Part shown: positions 55,332-64,000 of the stretch, in pieces
Numbering within the stretch: the stretch's first letter is position 1
Layout: every line of letters starts with the position of its first letter
Origin: Nitrobacteraceae bacterium AZCC 2146
GTDB taxonomy: Bacteria; Pseudomonadota; Alphaproteobacteria; Rhizobiales; Xanthobacteraceae
Length of the DNA: 64,000 nt
Direction of reading: 5' to 3'
NCBI GenBank assembly: GCA_036924855.1
Contig: JBAGRP010000001.1
Coordinates: forward strand, 5,084,001 to 5,148,000
The notes under the pieces: generated by a model
Told to the model about the DNA's origin: nothing
What the model saw: the letters and a program-made list of their open reading frames with translations, nothing else
Database searches by the model: none
Program-made: the position numbers and the translations under genes

Positions 55332-55850
55332 ATGGGGCGTGTCATGGTTTTGGGTATGAGTCTGGCAACATTCACTCTGGTGCATGTGATTATAAGTCTG
55401 GTCGCGATCGTGTCGGGCCTCGTCGTCATGTTCGGACTTCTCGGCTCCAACCGGATGAGCGGCTTGACCGCGCTGTTTCTGGTGACGACGATACTGACCA
55501 GCGTTACCGGTTTCTTTTTCCCGTTCACGCAATTGCTGCCGTCGCACATAGTTGGCATTCTTTCGCTGGTGCTGCTGGCAATCGCGTGTTTTGCGCTCTA
55601 CGGCCAGAATCTTTCCGGCGCATGGCGCTGGATCTATGTCCTGACCGCGATGATCTCGCTCTATCTCAACGTGTTCGTGCTGGTCATCCAGAGCTTCCTG
55701 AAGATCGGCCCGTTGCATGCGCTGGCGCCGAGCGTGCCGCCAAGCGAACCGCCATTCGCCGTCGTCCAGGGCATCGTGCTGGTGTTCTTCATCGTTGTGA
55801 TCATCGGCGCGGTCAGAAGGTTTCGCCCGCCGGCGGTGATCACTTTCTGA
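55332..55850 (+). CDS. hypothetical multi-pass membrane protein
   Basis: A 172-residue protein with about five membrane helices (around residues 10-37, 44-66, 71-92, 96-122 and 145-163). FFFPFTQLLPSHIVGILSLVLLAIACFALYGQ and RWIYVLTAMISLYLNVFVLVIQSFLK are distinctive but match no family I can name. ATG at 55332 is given; 55344 and 55356 are also possible. Expressed on its own by the look of the spacing. Confidence 0.72.
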   Translation: MGRVMVLGMSLATFTLVHVIISLVAIVSGLVVMFGLLGSNRMSGLTALFLVTTILTSVTGFFFPFTQLLPSHIVGILSLVLLAIACFALYGQNLSGAWRWIYVLTAMISLYLNVFVLVIQSFLKIGPLHALAPSVPPSEPPFAVVQGIVLVFFIVVIIGAVRRFRPPAVITF

Positions 55851-55943
55851 TGCACCGGACCTCGTAAGGCCGCACTCTACGTGCGATATGCGCGTCCGCT
55901 AGGACGCGCGCCAAGCAACAAGCCAGCAAGGAAAGGCTGCGAC

Positions 55944-56768
55944 ATGGCTTTCATCAAAACCAAAGATGGCACCGAGATTTTTTACAAGGACTGGGGCACC
56001 GGACAGCCCATCGTTTTCAGTCACGGCTGGCCGCTGTCGGCGGACGATTGGGACGCGCAAATGCTTTTCTTTTTGGGGAAAGGCTTCCGCGTCATCGCTC
56101 ATGACCGGCGCGGTCACGGCCGCTCCAGCCAGACCGGGGATGGTCATGATATGGACCACTATGCCGACGATCTGGCTGCGCTGACGGCGCATCTCGATCT
56201 GAAAAACGCGGTGCATGTGGGCCACTCCACGGGCGGTGGCGAGGTCGCGCATTATCTGGGGCGTCACGGCGAAAGCCGGGTCGCCAAGGCCGTTCTCATC
56301 AGCGCGGTGCCGCCGATCATGGTGAAAACCGCCAACAACTCCGGCGGTCTGCCGAAAGAAGTGTTTGATGGGCTGCAGGCGCAGCTTGCCGCCAACCGCT
56401 CCCAATTCTACCGCGATCTGCCGGCCGGGCCATTCTACGGCTTCAACCGGCCGGGCGCGAAAGCGTCGGAAGCCATCATCCAGAATTGGTGGCGCCAGGG
56501 CATGATGGGCGGTGCCAAGGCGCACTACGACGGCATCGTCGCCTTCTCTCAGACAGACTTCACCGAAGACCTCAAGAAGATCACGGTGCCAGTTCTGGTG
56601 ATGCACGGTGACGACGATCAAATCGTGCCGTATGCCGATTCCGCGCCGCTGAGTGCCAAGCTGGTGAAAAATGGCACCTTGAAAACCTACAAAGGTTTTC
56701 CGCACGGCATGCCTACGACAGAAGCCGAGACGATCAACGCCGATCTGCTGGCCTTCATCAAGAGCTGA
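55944..56768 (+). CDS. alpha/beta hydrolase, cofactor-free haloperoxidase type
   Basis: A 274-residue hydrolase. [16 protein letters not shown] holds the oxyanion hole, [13 protein letters not shown] is the family loop, Ser95 in [15 protein letters not shown] is the nucleophile, [11 protein letters not shown] carries Asp and [11 protein letters not shown] the His. This pattern is that of non-haem chloroperoxidase/arylesterase enzymes. The start at 55944 follows AAGGAAAGG. It converges with the TetR gene 15 bases away. Confidence 0.92.
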   Translation: MAFIKTKDGTEIFYKDWGTGQPIVFSHGWPLSADDWDAQMLFFLGKGFRVIAHDRRGHGRSSQTGDGHDMDHYADDLAALTAHLDLKNAVHVGHSTGGGEVAHYLGRHGESRVAKAVLISAVPPIMVKTANNSGGLPKEVFDGLQAQLAANRSQFYRDLPAGPFYGFNRPGAKASEAIIQNWWRQGMMGGAKAHYDGIVAFSQTDFTEDLKKITVPVLVMHGDDDQIVPYADSAPLSAKLVKNGTLKTYKGFPHGMPTTEAETINADLLAFIKS

Positions 56769-56783
56769 GCCGGCAGAGCGGCC

Positions 56784-57452
56784 TTAAATCTTCGATCTGT
56801 GTGCGGGCGGTTCCTCGAGAATCGCCCGTATTGTTTTGAAGGTGCGCTTGACCAGGGCTTCGGGTTTTTCCTGCGCGCCCTGCGCCAGCCAGTTCTCGCT
56901 CGCGACGCGGATGGCTCCCGTGGTCATCATCGCGACCAGACGGGCGCGAAGCTGCTCGGCCTTGTCGCTGGCGCGCTTTTCGAGCGCAGTCGCCATCGCG
57001 CGCTCCATCTTCTCGTATTTGACCTGTTCACGCGCCCGCAAGGCGGGATTGTCGCGTTTCAGGCGAGCCAGGGCGATCGCCTCGTCCGGCTTGAACTGCC
57101 GGGCCATCGCCAGGATGGCATTTTCCGCGGCCGACAGCATCGATTCCGCCGCCGGCCGCTCCGCGATGGCCGTGACCAACGCATCCGTGCTGCCATCCTG
57201 CCACGCCAGCACGAGGTCCTCTTTCGATGCGAAATAGTGAAAGAAACTGCGGCGTGAAATCTCCGCGGCGGCGGCAATGTCGTCCAGCGTGGTCGCCTCG
57301 AAGCCGCGCGCCAGAAACAGCTCCATGGCGACTTTGGTCAACCGGTCCCGGGTTTGCTGGCGCTTGCGTTCGCGCAGGCCAAGCGTCAGCAAAGGCGCGG
57401 GTTTTATTTCCGCGTTTGGTTTCCGTGGCTTAGCTGAATTCTTGGTAACCAC
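56784..57452 (-). CDS. TetR family transcriptional regulator
   Basis: A 222-residue regulator. The HTH is TKVAMELFLARGFEATTLDDIAAAAEISRRSFFHYFASKEDLVLAW; the C-terminal domain is helical and Ala/Arg-rich (MftR/TetR_C-like). I favour GTG 57452, 5-8 bases after GAGGAT; upstream in-frame ATGs at 57506 and beyond would push the start through the operator. It diverges from the SDR gene, with a palindrome between them. Confidence 0.87.
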   Translation of the reverse strand: MVTKNSAKPRKPNAEIKPAPLLTLGLRERKRQQTRDRLTKVAMELFLARGFEATTLDDIAAAAEISRRSFFHYFASKEDLVLAWQDGSTDALVTAIAERPAAESMLSAAENAILAMARQFKPDEAIALARLKRDNPALRAREQVKYEKMERAMATALEKRASDKAEQLRARLVAMMTTGAIRVASENWLAQGAQEKPEALVKRTFKTIRAILEEPPAHRSKI

Positions 57453-57503
57453 AACAATCCTCGATCTGCACCTATTGCAAGTTTGCACCAAGTGCACATT
57501 TAG

Positions 57504-57526
57504 CATTGCGCTGGCGTAACGCAATG
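57504..57526. promoter_or_regulatory. inverted repeat between tetR and SDR gene
   Basis: CATTGCG (57504-57510), N9, CGCAATG (57520-57526). A perfect 7-bp palindrome centred 36 bases before the SDR start and 63 before tetR, where a TetR repressor would control both. Two TGCACC direct repeats lie just to its left (57468-57489). Confidence 0.5.
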
Positions 57527-57550
57527 ATTCCCGATCCTGGAGATATAAGC

Positions 57551-58489
57551 ATGACCGACTGGACCATCGACGACATTCCACCCATGACCGGTAAGCTTGC
57601 GGTGGTGACCGGCGCCACCGGTGGTCTCGGCTATGAAACCGCGCTGGCGCTCGCGGGGGCGGGCGCAGAAGTCGTGCTCACCGGTCGCAACGAGGCGAAG
57701 GGCCGCGATGCGACCGGCAGAATTTCCGACCGGTTTCCCGGTGCCCTCGTCAGCTATGAAACCCTCGATCTGGCAAGCCTTGCTTCCGTAGCCGATTTCA
57801 CGCGCCGCTTCACAGCGATGTATGCGTCGCTCGATCTGCTCGTCAACAATGCCGGCGTGATGTCGCTGCCGCAGCGGCAGGTCACCGCCGACGGTTTCGA
57901 GATGCAGTTCGGTACCAATTATCTCGGCCATTACGCGCTGACGGCGCATCTGCTTCCGGCGCTTCGTCGTGGCAGCGGGCCGCGTATCGTCAATCTCAGC
58001 AGCCTCGCGCATCGCACAGGTGTGATCGATTTCGACGATCTGCAGGGCGCACGCAAATACACGCCGTGGAAGGCGTACTGCCAGTCGAAGCTGGCGATGC
58101 TGATCTTCGCGCTTGAGCTGCAGCGCCGCAGCGACGCCGCCGGCTGGGGCCTGATGAGCAACGCCGCACATCCGGGCTATGCCCGCACCGACCTCATTCC
58201 AAATGGTCCGGGCGCCAAGGGCCTGATGTGGCAGATCAGCAAGGCATTGCAGCCGCTGATGAGTCATTCCGCAGCGGCCGGTGCGCTGCCGACCTTGTTC
58301 GCGGCAACGTCGCCGGAGGCAAAGCCGGGTGGATACTACGGGCCGAACGGGTTTTACGAACTGAAGGGGCCGCCGGTGTCCGCCAAAATCATGCCGCGGG
58401 CGCAAGATGCCGCGGTGGCGGCCCGGCTCTGGGATGTCTCCGCCGCCCTGACGGGCGTATCATTCGATCAGGCTGCGCTGGCCGCGTGA
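57551..58489 (+). CDS. short-chain dehydrogenase/reductase
   Basis: A 312-residue NAD(P)-dependent oxidoreductase. Cofactor motif VVTGATGGLGYETA, VNNAGVMSLP, catalytic Ser in NLSSLAHRTG and the YxxxK pair in AYCQSKLAM are all present. The length and TDLIPNGPGAKGL tail place it near retinol/protochlorophyllide-type SDRs. The start at 57551 follows GGAGATATA. Regulated by the divergent TetR by inference; an NAD(P)-binding protein gene follows 38 bases later. Confidence 0.93.
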   Translation: MTDWTIDDIPPMTGKLAVVTGATGGLGYETALALAGAGAEVVLTGRNEAKGRDATGRISDRFPGALVSYETLDLASLASVADFTRRFTAMYASLDLLVNNAGVMSLPQRQVTADGFEMQFGTNYLGHYALTAHLLPALRRGSGPRIVNLSSLAHRTGVIDFDDLQGARKYTPWKAYCQSKLAMLIFALELQRRSDAAGWGLMSNAAHPGYARTDLIPNGPGAKGLMWQISKALQPLMSHSAAAGALPTLFAATSPEAKPGGYYGPNGFYELKGPPVSAKIMPRAQDAAVAARLWDVSAALTGVSFDQAALAA

Positions 58490-58527
58490 TCGCGACGCGC
58501 GCCAGCCATTCTTCCAAAGGAATTCAG

Positions 58528-59187
58528 ATGAAAGTCATTTTGTTCGGCGCCACCGGAATGGTCGGGCAGGGCGTGCTGCGCGAATGCCTGCTCGACGCGA
58601 GCGTCGAATCCGTGCTCGCCGTCGGGCGCAGCCGCACCGGCCAGAGCAACGCCAAGCTGCGCGAGATCAAGCACTCCGATTTTCTGGATTTGTCGGCGAT
58701 CGAGCCGCAACTGGCGGGCTACGACGCCTGCCTGTTTTGCCTCGGCGTGACCTCGCTGGGCCAGAGCGAGGAGAACTACCGGCGCCTCACCTACGACATC
58801 ACCATGGCGGTCGCGACCACGCTGGTAAAACTCAATCCCGGCATGACCTTCATCTACGTCACAGGCCAGAGTACCGACAGCACCGAGCAGGGCCGGGTGA
58901 TGTGGGCGCGCATCAAGGGCAAGACCGAGAACGACCTGTTCAAGCTGCCGTTCAAGGCCGCCTATATGTTCCGTCCCGGCGGCATCCAGCCATTGCACGG
59001 CATCCGGTCGAAGACCGCGTGGGTGCAGGCGATCTATGCCGCGACCGGGCCGTTGTGGACACTGCTGAACCGGATTGCGCCGAAATACGTCACCACGACC
59101 GAGAAGCTTGGCCGTGCCATGATCAAGGTCGCCCGCGATGGCTATCCCAAACCGATACTGGAAAGCCTGGATATCAACCGCGTTTAA
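58528..59187 (+). CDS. NAD(P)-binding Rossmann-fold protein (atypical SDR)
   Basis: A 219-residue protein beginning MKVILFGATGMVGQGVLREC, the GxxGxxG motif of extended/atypical SDRs. LFCLGVTSLGQSEENYRRLTYD and FIYVTGQSTDSTEQGRVMWARIKGKTEN lack a plain YxxxK; KGKTEN supplies a Lys without the Tyr, so activity is uncertain. It resembles HTATIP2/YwnB-like epimerase-family proteins. Probably co-transcribed with the SDR gene. Confidence 0.88.
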   Translation: MKVILFGATGMVGQGVLRECLLDASVESVLAVGRSRTGQSNAKLREIKHSDFLDLSAIEPQLAGYDACLFCLGVTSLGQSEENYRRLTYDITMAVATTLVKLNPGMTFIYVTGQSTDSTEQGRVMWARIKGKTENDLFKLPFKAAYMFRPGGIQPLHGIRSKTAWVQAIYAATGPLWTLLNRIAPKYVTTTEKLGRAMIKVARDGYPKPILESLDINRV

Positions 59188-59290
59188 CGATTGCCGGCGA
59201 TCGAAGGGATCGCTGTCGGGTGCCTGGATCTTGGCGGCACGGTACCAGGCCAGAGATGGATTCGAACCCTGCTCGACATTCGGGGTTGAT

Positions 59291-59310
59291 TAGGGAATAA
59301 TCACTCCCTA
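59291..59310. promoter_or_regulatory. probable operator of the downstream TetR (copy 1)
   Basis: TAGGGA-ATAATCAC-TCCCTA, a perfect 6-bp palindrome with an 8-bp spacer, ends 10 bases before the TetR start. A near-identical site lies before the MFS gene at 59984. Confidence 0.65.
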
Positions 59311-59320
59311 TTGTGGCGCC

Positions 59321-59941
59321 ATGTCGACGCTCTCAAAAACCACAACACAGCGCCGCGGTCCGGGCCGCCCTCGCGAGTTCGATATGGAGGCGGCGCTGGA
59401 CGCCGCGCTGCTGGTGTTCCGCGAACGCGGCTATCACGCCGCGTCGCTTGGTGATCTCGGCTCGGCGATGAATCTCACGGCGGGCAGCATCTACAAGGCT
59501 TTTAGCGACAAGCGGGCGATCTTTCTCGCCGCCTTCGGCCGCTATGTCGGCCTTCGCGATGCCCAGCTGCATCCGTTACTCAATGCCGAGAAGAGCGGCT
59601 TCGACAAGTTGCGAGCCCTGCTGAACTTCTACGTCGAGTCGTCATGCGGCATCGAAGGCCGGCGTGGCTGTCTCATCGTGGGTAGCGCCACGGAACTGGC
59701 CTTGTTCGATGCGGAGGTCGCCGGCCGGGTGACCGCGGCTTTGCAACGTGTCGAGACCCGACTGCGCGAACTCATTCGGCTTGGCCAATCCGACGGCTCG
59801 ATTTCCGCCAAGGTCGATGTCAATGCCGCGGCATTTGCCCTGCTGTGTCTGCTGCAGGGCTTTCGAGTCGTCGGCAAAACAAAACGCACCCGGGCCGAGA
59901 TGAAGACTGCCGCGGATCAGGCCTTGCGGCTTATCACCTGA
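59321..59941 (+). CDS. TetR/AcrR family transcriptional regulator
   Basis: A 206-residue regulator. GRPREFDMEAALDAALLVFRERGYHAASLGDLGSAMNLTAGSIYKAFSDKRAIF is the HTH, and the C-terminal part (ESSCGIEGRRGCLIVGSATELA) is TetR_C_16/YcnC-like with two Cys. The same palindrome appears before this gene and before the following MFS gene, so it probably represses itself and the exporter. Confidence 0.92.
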   Translation: MSTLSKTTTQRRGPGRPREFDMEAALDAALLVFRERGYHAASLGDLGSAMNLTAGSIYKAFSDKRAIFLAAFGRYVGLRDAQLHPLLNAEKSGFDKLRALLNFYVESSCGIEGRRGCLIVGSATELALFDAEVAGRVTAALQRVETRLRELIRLGQSDGSISAKVDVNAAAFALLCLLQGFRVVGKTKRTRAEMKTAADQALRLIT

Positions 59942-59983
59942 CTGGAAGTGGTGCCCATCCCATCCCATCGCCGCTTCCCTAAT

Positions 59984-60003
59984 TAGGAAATAATCGTTTC
60001 CAT
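59984..60003. promoter_or_regulatory. probable operator of the TetR regulator (copy 2)
   Basis: TAGGAA-ATAATCGT-TTCCAT matches copy 1 at 59291 in 15 of 20 positions, including the shared AATAATC core. It sits just before the AAAGGAG ribosome site of the MFS gene. Confidence 0.65.
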
Positions 60004-60016
60004 AAAGGAGTATCTT

Positions 60017-61243
60017 TTGACAATCACTCTGCCTCACCAGGACGCAACGACGGGCATTTCAGCGTGGCTGACCTTGCTGCTTGCAACGGCAAGCGGTCTT
60101 ATCGCGGCCAACGTCTATTACGCGCAGCCGCTTGTCGGGCCGATCAGCGCGTCGCTCGGGCTTTCGCCGCAGGCCGCAGGGCTCATCGTGACCATGACGC
60201 AGATTGGCTACGGTGCGGGGCTGCTGCTGGTCGTTCCGCTCGGCGACCTGTTCGAGAACCGCGGTCTTGTTGTCACCATGCTCGGTGTTGCCGCGCTGGC
60301 GCTGGCCGGGGCGGCCATGTCGACACATGCTTCGAGCTTTCTGACTGCCGCCTTGCTGATCGGATTAGGCTCTGTGGCGGTGCAGGTTCTCGTGCCCTAT
60401 GCCGCGCACCTGTCCCCCGAAGCGGTGCGAGGCCGCGTCGTCGGCAACGTCATGAGCGGGTTGATGCTGGGCATCATGCTTGCCCGCCCGGTTGCAAGCT
60501 TGATCACTGACGTGCTGTCCTGGCACGCCGTGTTCGTGATCTCTGCCTTGTTGATGGTTGGCCTTGGCATCGTGCTGCGGGTGGCGCTGCCGCGTCGCCA
60601 GCCCGCGCCGGGCCTCAGTTATGGTGCCCTGCTCGTCTCGATGGGCCGGCTCGCCCGACATACGCCGATCCTGCAGCGGCGTGCGCTGTATCACGCGTGC
60701 CTGTTCTGTGCGTTCAGCCTGTTCTGGACCACGGTGCCGCTGCTGCTGGCCGAGACGTTCCGGATGTCGCAAACCGGCATTGCATGGTTCGCCCTCGCCG
60801 GTGTAGCCGGCGCCATCGCCGCCCCGCTCGCAGGCCGTGCCGCGGATCGCGGCTGGAGCAGGCCCGGGACGAGGCTCTCAATGATCGCCGTTGCTGCGTC
60901 GTTGTTACTCGGCTGGTTGGGGTCATCGGGGTCCTACGCCGGCCTCGCCATCCTAGTTCTTGCAGCAATCCTGTTGGACTTCGGGGTGATTGCGCACTTC
61001 GTGCTCGGTCAGCGCGCGATCTTTTCGCTGGGCGCCGAGATTCGCGGACGGCTCAACGGTCTCTACATGGCGACCTTTTTCATGGGCGGTGCGATCGGTT
61101 CCGTGCTCGGCGGCTGGACCTATGCCCATGGCGGCTGGTCGCTGTCGATGTGGGTGGGACTGGGCCTGCCCATGCTGGCCCTGGCCTGCACCTTCACCGA
61201 ACGATCACCGCCGATATCGGCACCTCACGAGACCAGAAGATAG
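60017..61243 (+). CDS. MFS transporter (drug/metabolite exporter type)
   Basis: A 408-residue permease with about 12 helices. NVYYAQPLVGPISASLGLSPQAAGLIVTMTQIGYGAGLLLVVPLGDLFENR is the family opening; AEIRGRLNGLYMATFFMGGAIGSVLGGWTY is the matching loop in the second half. This resembles YgaY/drug-efflux members. The TTG start at 60017 is 6 bases after AAAGGAG. Controlled by the upstream TetR by inference; an epoxide hydrolase-like gene follows 55 bases later. Confidence 0.92.
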   Translation: MTITLPHQDATTGISAWLTLLLATASGLIAANVYYAQPLVGPISASLGLSPQAAGLIVTMTQIGYGAGLLLVVPLGDLFENRGLVVTMLGVAALALAGAAMSTHASSFLTAALLIGLGSVAVQVLVPYAAHLSPEAVRGRVVGNVMSGLMLGIMLARPVASLITDVLSWHAVFVISALLMVGLGIVLRVALPRRQPAPGLSYGALLVSMGRLARHTPILQRRALYHACLFCAFSLFWTTVPLLLAETFRMSQTGIAWFALAGVAGAIAAPLAGRAADRGWSRPGTRLSMIAVAASLLLGWLGSSGSYAGLAILVLAAILLDFGVIAHFVLGQRAIFSLGAEIRGRLNGLYMATFFMGGAIGSVLGGWTYAHGGWSLSMWVGLGLPMLALACTFTERSPPISAPHETRR

Positions 61244-61298
61244 AGATCTTCGCCTTCTCATCATTCCCCTGACCCTCATCAACTGAAGGACGTTACAC

Positions 61299-62180
61299 AT
61301 GACAGAGTCGAAAGACGGAGCCTCGATGGCTGGCTTCAGGCATCATCAGATCGCCACCTGCGGCATCTCGATGCACGTGGTCGAGGCGGGCTCCGGACCC
61401 TTGATGGTGCTGGTGTCGGGCTGGCCACAGACCTGGTACTCCTGGCACAAGATCATGCCGGAACTGGCGCGGCATTTTCGGGTGGTGGCGGTGGATCTTC
61501 CCGGTCTTGGCGACAGCGACTTTCCCAAAGACGGCTACGATACCGGTTCGATTTCACTCCATCTTGATGCCGTGCTGGATGCCTTCGACGCACGAGACTG
61601 CGTATTGGTGACGCATGATGTGGGCGCCTGGGTGGGCTACGCCTACGCGGCTCGCCGTCCGGAGCGCGTGAAGCGCCTGGTGCTGATCGACGCGGCCATT
61701 CCCGGACTGGCGTCGCCGGAGGTGTTCCGCTTGTCGCCTGAAACCGCCCGGAAAGTCTGGCACTTCTACTTCAATTTTGTCCCCGACCTGCCCGAGCTCC
61801 TTGTCGTCGGCCGCGAGCGAGAGTTCCTCACCTGGTTGTTCCGCACGAAATCGGTGGACTGGAGCACGGCCTTCGACCCGGCGTCGCTCGACATTTACGT
61901 GCAGGCGTACGCGGCACCAGGACGTTGGAGCGGTGGAATGGGCTATTACCGATCGATCTTTGACTCCATCGAGCAAAACCGGGCGACCGCTTCGACCCCG
62001 CTGGCCATGCCCGTGCTGGCGATCGGTGGGGCATTCGGCCTGGGAGAGTCGATGGCGAAGTCGATCGGTCAAGCCGCGGAAAACGTTCAGGGCGCGGTGA
62101 TCCACGGGTGCGGCCATTACGTGCCGGAGGAGCGGCCGGACGAGTTGCTGGCTATTTTGCTGCCCTTCAGCCTGGGCTGA
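61299..62180 (+). CDS. alpha/beta hydrolase, epoxide hydrolase-like
   Basis: A 293-residue hydrolase. The elbow is THDVGAWVGYAYA with Asp107 as nucleophile, as in epoxide hydrolases and haloalkane dehalogenases; VSGWPQTWYSW holds the oxyanion region, VDLPGLGDSDFP the family loop, and HGCGHYVPEERPDEL the catalytic His. Likely part of the TetR-MFS module, giving an export-plus-detoxify pair. The substrate is unknown. Confidence 0.9.
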   Translation: MTESKDGASMAGFRHHQIATCGISMHVVEAGSGPLMVLVSGWPQTWYSWHKIMPELARHFRVVAVDLPGLGDSDFPKDGYDTGSISLHLDAVLDAFDARDCVLVTHDVGAWVGYAYAARRPERVKRLVLIDAAIPGLASPEVFRLSPETARKVWHFYFNFVPDLPELLVVGREREFLTWLFRTKSVDWSTAFDPASLDIYVQAYAAPGRWSGGMGYYRSIFDSIEQNRATASTPLAMPVLAIGGAFGLGESMAKSIGQAAENVQGAVIHGCGHYVPEERPDELLAILLPFSLG

Positions 62181-62316
62181 GCGGTGAGGGAGCCCGGAAT
62201 GACGAACAATTGTGCAGATTCGCCCAATCCCATCGAAAAGCCGCAAATTTCAAAGCTTTTGCTTTAAACAGCCCATCCGCCCTATAGTTCGGGCACAGCA
62301 ATCAGCGGGAATCGGT

Positions 62317-63606
62317 ATGGATCGCATTCGCATCGTCGGCGGTAGCACGCTTAATGGCACCATTCCGATCTCTGGCGCGAAAAACGCCGCCCTGCCGTTA
62401 ATGATCGCGGGTCTGCTGTCCGAAGAGACGCTGATCCTCGACAATGTGCCGCGGCTGGCCGATGTCGCGCAGCTGCAGCGGATTCTCGGCAACCACGGCG
62501 TCGACATTATGTCGGCCGGAAAGCGCCCGGGCGACCACGAATATCAGGGCCAGACCCTGCATATCTCCGCCGCCAACATCATCGATACCACCGCGCCCTA
62601 TGAGCTGGTGTCGAAGATGCGCGCCAGCTTCTGGGTGATTGCGCCGCTGTTGGCGCGGATGCACGAAGCCAAGGTGTCGCTGCCCGGCGGCTGTGCCATC
62701 GGCACCCGCCCGGTGGATCTGCTGATCATGGCGCTGGAAAAGCTCGGCGCCGAGCTGACCATCGACGGCGGCTATGTGATCGCAAAGGCGCCCGGCGGCC
62801 TCAAGGGTGCCGAGATCGATTTCGCCAAGGTCACCGTATCCGGCACCCATGTGGCGCTGATGGCGGCGACGCTCGCCAAGGGCACCACGGTCATCACCAA
62901 TGCCGCCTGCGAACCCGAGATCGTCGATGTCGCCGACTGCCTGAACAAGATGGGCGCCCGCGTCAGCGGCGCCGGCACGCCGCGCATCGTCATCCAGGGT
63001 GTCAGCAAGCTGCATGGCGCCCGCCACACCGTGTTGCCGGACCGCATCGAGACCGGCACCTATGCCATGGCGGTGGCGATGACCGGCGGCGATGTCCAAT
63101 TGTCCGGCGCCCGGCCGGAATTGCTGCAGTCGGCGCTGGACGTGCTTACGGAGGCTGGCGCGACCATCACCGTCAACAACGACGGTATCCGCGTCGCCCG
63201 CAACGGCGCCGGCATCAAGCCGGTGACGGTTTCGACCGCGCCATTCCCCGGTTTCCCGACCGATCTGCAGGCTCAGCTGATGGCGTTGATGGCCTGCGCC
63301 AAGGGTAGCTCACAGATCACCGAGACGATCTTCGAGAACCGCTTCATGCATGTGCAGGAATTGGCGCGGTTCGGTGCCCAGATTCATCTCGACGGCGAAA
63401 CCGCCACCGTCGATGGCATCGCAAAACTGCGCGGCGCGCCTGTCATGGCGACAGATCTGCGTGCCTCGGTGTCGCTGGTGATCGCCGGCCTCGCCGCCGA
63501 AGGCGAGACCATGGTCAATCGCATCTATCATCTCGACCGCGGCTTTGAGCGGCTAGAGGAAAAACTCTCCGCCTGCGGCGCCACCATCGAGCGCATCAGC
63601 GGCTAG
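62317..63606 (+). CDS. murA: UDP-N-acetylglucosamine 1-carboxyvinyltransferase
   Basis: A 429-residue EPSP-synthase-fold enzyme for the first committed step of peptidoglycan synthesis. Lys22 in [11 protein letters not shown] and the fosfomycin-target Cys126 in [11 protein letters not shown] are present, so fosfomycin sensitivity is expected at the target. [18 protein letters not shown] and [11 protein letters not shown] complete the signature. Start at [11 protein letters not shown]; a longer frame adds 35 unsupported residues. Confidence 0.97.
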   Translation: MDRIRIVGGSTLNGTIPISGAKNAALPLMIAGLLSEETLILDNVPRLADVAQLQRILGNHGVDIMSAGKRPGDHEYQGQTLHISAANIIDTTAPYELVSKMRASFWVIAPLLARMHEAKVSLPGGCAIGTRPVDLLIMALEKLGAELTIDGGYVIAKAPGGLKGAEIDFAKVTVSGTHVALMAATLAKGTTVITNAACEPEIVDVADCLNKMGARVSGAGTPRIVIQGVSKLHGARHTVLPDRIETGTYAMAVAMTGGDVQLSGARPELLQSALDVLTEAGATITVNNDGIRVARNGAGIKPVTVSTAPFPGFPTDLQAQLMALMACAKGSSQITETIFENRFMHVQELARFGAQIHLDGETATVDGIAKLRGAPVMATDLRASVSLVIAGLAAEGETMVNRIYHLDRGFERLEEKLSACGATIERISG

Positions 63607-63640
63607 GTTTCTCGCAATTCTTGGAAGATCTGGGGCTGCC

Positions 63641-64000
63641 GTGACAGGTCAACGCAAGCTGATTGCTCTGGATGCTGATGACCTCGCGGTGATCTCCGCG
63701 CATGTGCAGGATGCCGCCGTTCGCGTCGGCGACATCCTGTGGCGGCAGAGCGAAAAGCGGCTGGTGGTCGGCATGAGACGGCTCGATTGGGACCAGACCA
63801 TCTCCGGCGAGGTCACGCCGCGCCGGCTGGTGGCGGCGCTGCGGTTTGACCGGGTGCTGGCCTGCAAGTCGCGCGATATCGATCTGGATGCCCCGGGCGC
63901 CGCGCTGGAGCTGCTTGGGATCGAGTTTCACCCCGGCGAGGCGCCGGGCGGGAGCGCAGTGCTGATGTTCGCCGAAGGCGGTGCGCTGCGGCTGGATGTC
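63641..64000 (+). CDS. DUF2948 family protein, 5' part
   Basis: The frame is open from GTG 63641 to the window edge (120 residues). LIALDADDLAVISAHVQDAAVRVGDI opens the family, and RLVVGMRRLDW plus RVLACKSRDIDLDAP continue it. It starts 34 bases after murA. In Rhizobiales this gene lies between murA and hisD, so hisD is expected beyond the edge. Function unknown. Confidence 0.88.
   Translation, partial: MTGQRKLIALDADDLAVISAHVQDAAVRVGDILWRQSEKRLVVGMRRLDWDQTISGEVTPRRLVAALRFDRVLACKSRDIDLDAPGAALELLGIEFHPGEAPGGSAVLMFAEGGALRLDV

Noticed and set aside
59250..59290. GGATTCGAACCC, which resembles a tRNA T-loop on the minus strand
   Set aside because: The flanking bases do not form a T stem, and no acceptor, D or anticodon arm can be found; probably chance, or too degraded to call as an attachment remnant.

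Overview
The window is chromosomal DNA from a GC-rich alphaproteobacterium, most likely of the Bradyrhizobium/Rhodopseudomonas/Tardiphaga group (Nitrobacteraceae). The evidence is a Shemin-type 5-aminolevulinate synthase behind a FixK/FNR box, an aa3 oxidase cluster in the order coxB-coxA-ctaB-coxF-ctaG-coxC, an F0 ATP synthase operon with separate b and b' subunits, an Omp25/31-type porin, IalB, CtrA-type motifs, and several families of dispersed palindromic repeats common in that group. Almost all genes look like core chromosomal genes. I see no prophage, insertion sequence, CRISPR array, rRNA or plasmid function.

Layout. 0-2.5 kb: 5' part of a PodJ-like polar organiser (minus). 2.7-9.4 kb: PadR regulator, then an NTF2-like protein, acyl-CoA dehydrogenase, thiolase and FadJ-type protein (fatty acid beta-oxidation). 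9.6-12.3 kb: glutathione S-transferase, MarR regulator, glutamate-cysteine ligase. 12.4-13.9 kb: small exported or membrane proteins. 13.9-16.1 kb: tldD-lepB operon. 16.5-19.9 kb: PepSY membrane protein, then an HxlR / DoxX / DsrE / TlpA thiol-redox-like cluster. 20.9-27.5 kb: cytochrome c oxidase structural and assembly genes ending in DUF983-SURF1. 27.7-31.8 kb: thrC, M16 peptidase, GNAT, lipoprotein. 32.0-34.6 kb: F0 operon atpI-B-E-b'-b (minus). 34.9-37.0 kb: DsbA-like isomerase, secreted protein, YjbQ. 37.1-43.5 kb: MHS transporter, LuxR-type response regulator and a giant transporter-domain histidine kinase resembling CrbS/CrbR. 43.6-47.7 kb: GlpM-like protein, hemA, a metallo-hydrolase, bioB. 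47.8-50.8 kb: chemoreceptor and porin. 51.3-54.7 kb: a small protein, tRNA-Thr(GGT), and a CRP-thioredoxin-reductase-like fusion with EthD and UBP-zinc-finger genes. 54.7-55.2 kb: scar of a deletion that beheaded a divergent tetR/hydrolase pair. 55.3-62.2 kb: accessory hydrolases, dehydrogenases, two TetR regulators and an MFS exporter. 62.3-64.0 kb: murA and the start of a DUF2948 gene.

The genes fit an aerobic, metabolically flexible cell: beta-oxidation feeds the respiratory chain; haem synthesis, oxidase and ATP synthase complete oxidative phosphorylation; and small regulator-plus-enzyme modules (PadR, MarR, HxlR, two TetR) handle xenobiotic or redox stress. Most of these modules carry visible palindromic operator candidates. 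The strongest non-coding signal is a run of four TTAA tetramers at an exact 11-bp period upstream of the porin gene, which makes three overlapping CtrA-type boxes. No wholly new system is evident. The best candidates for follow-up are that array, the deletion scar, the CRP-TrxR-like fusion operon and the CrbSR-like cluster.
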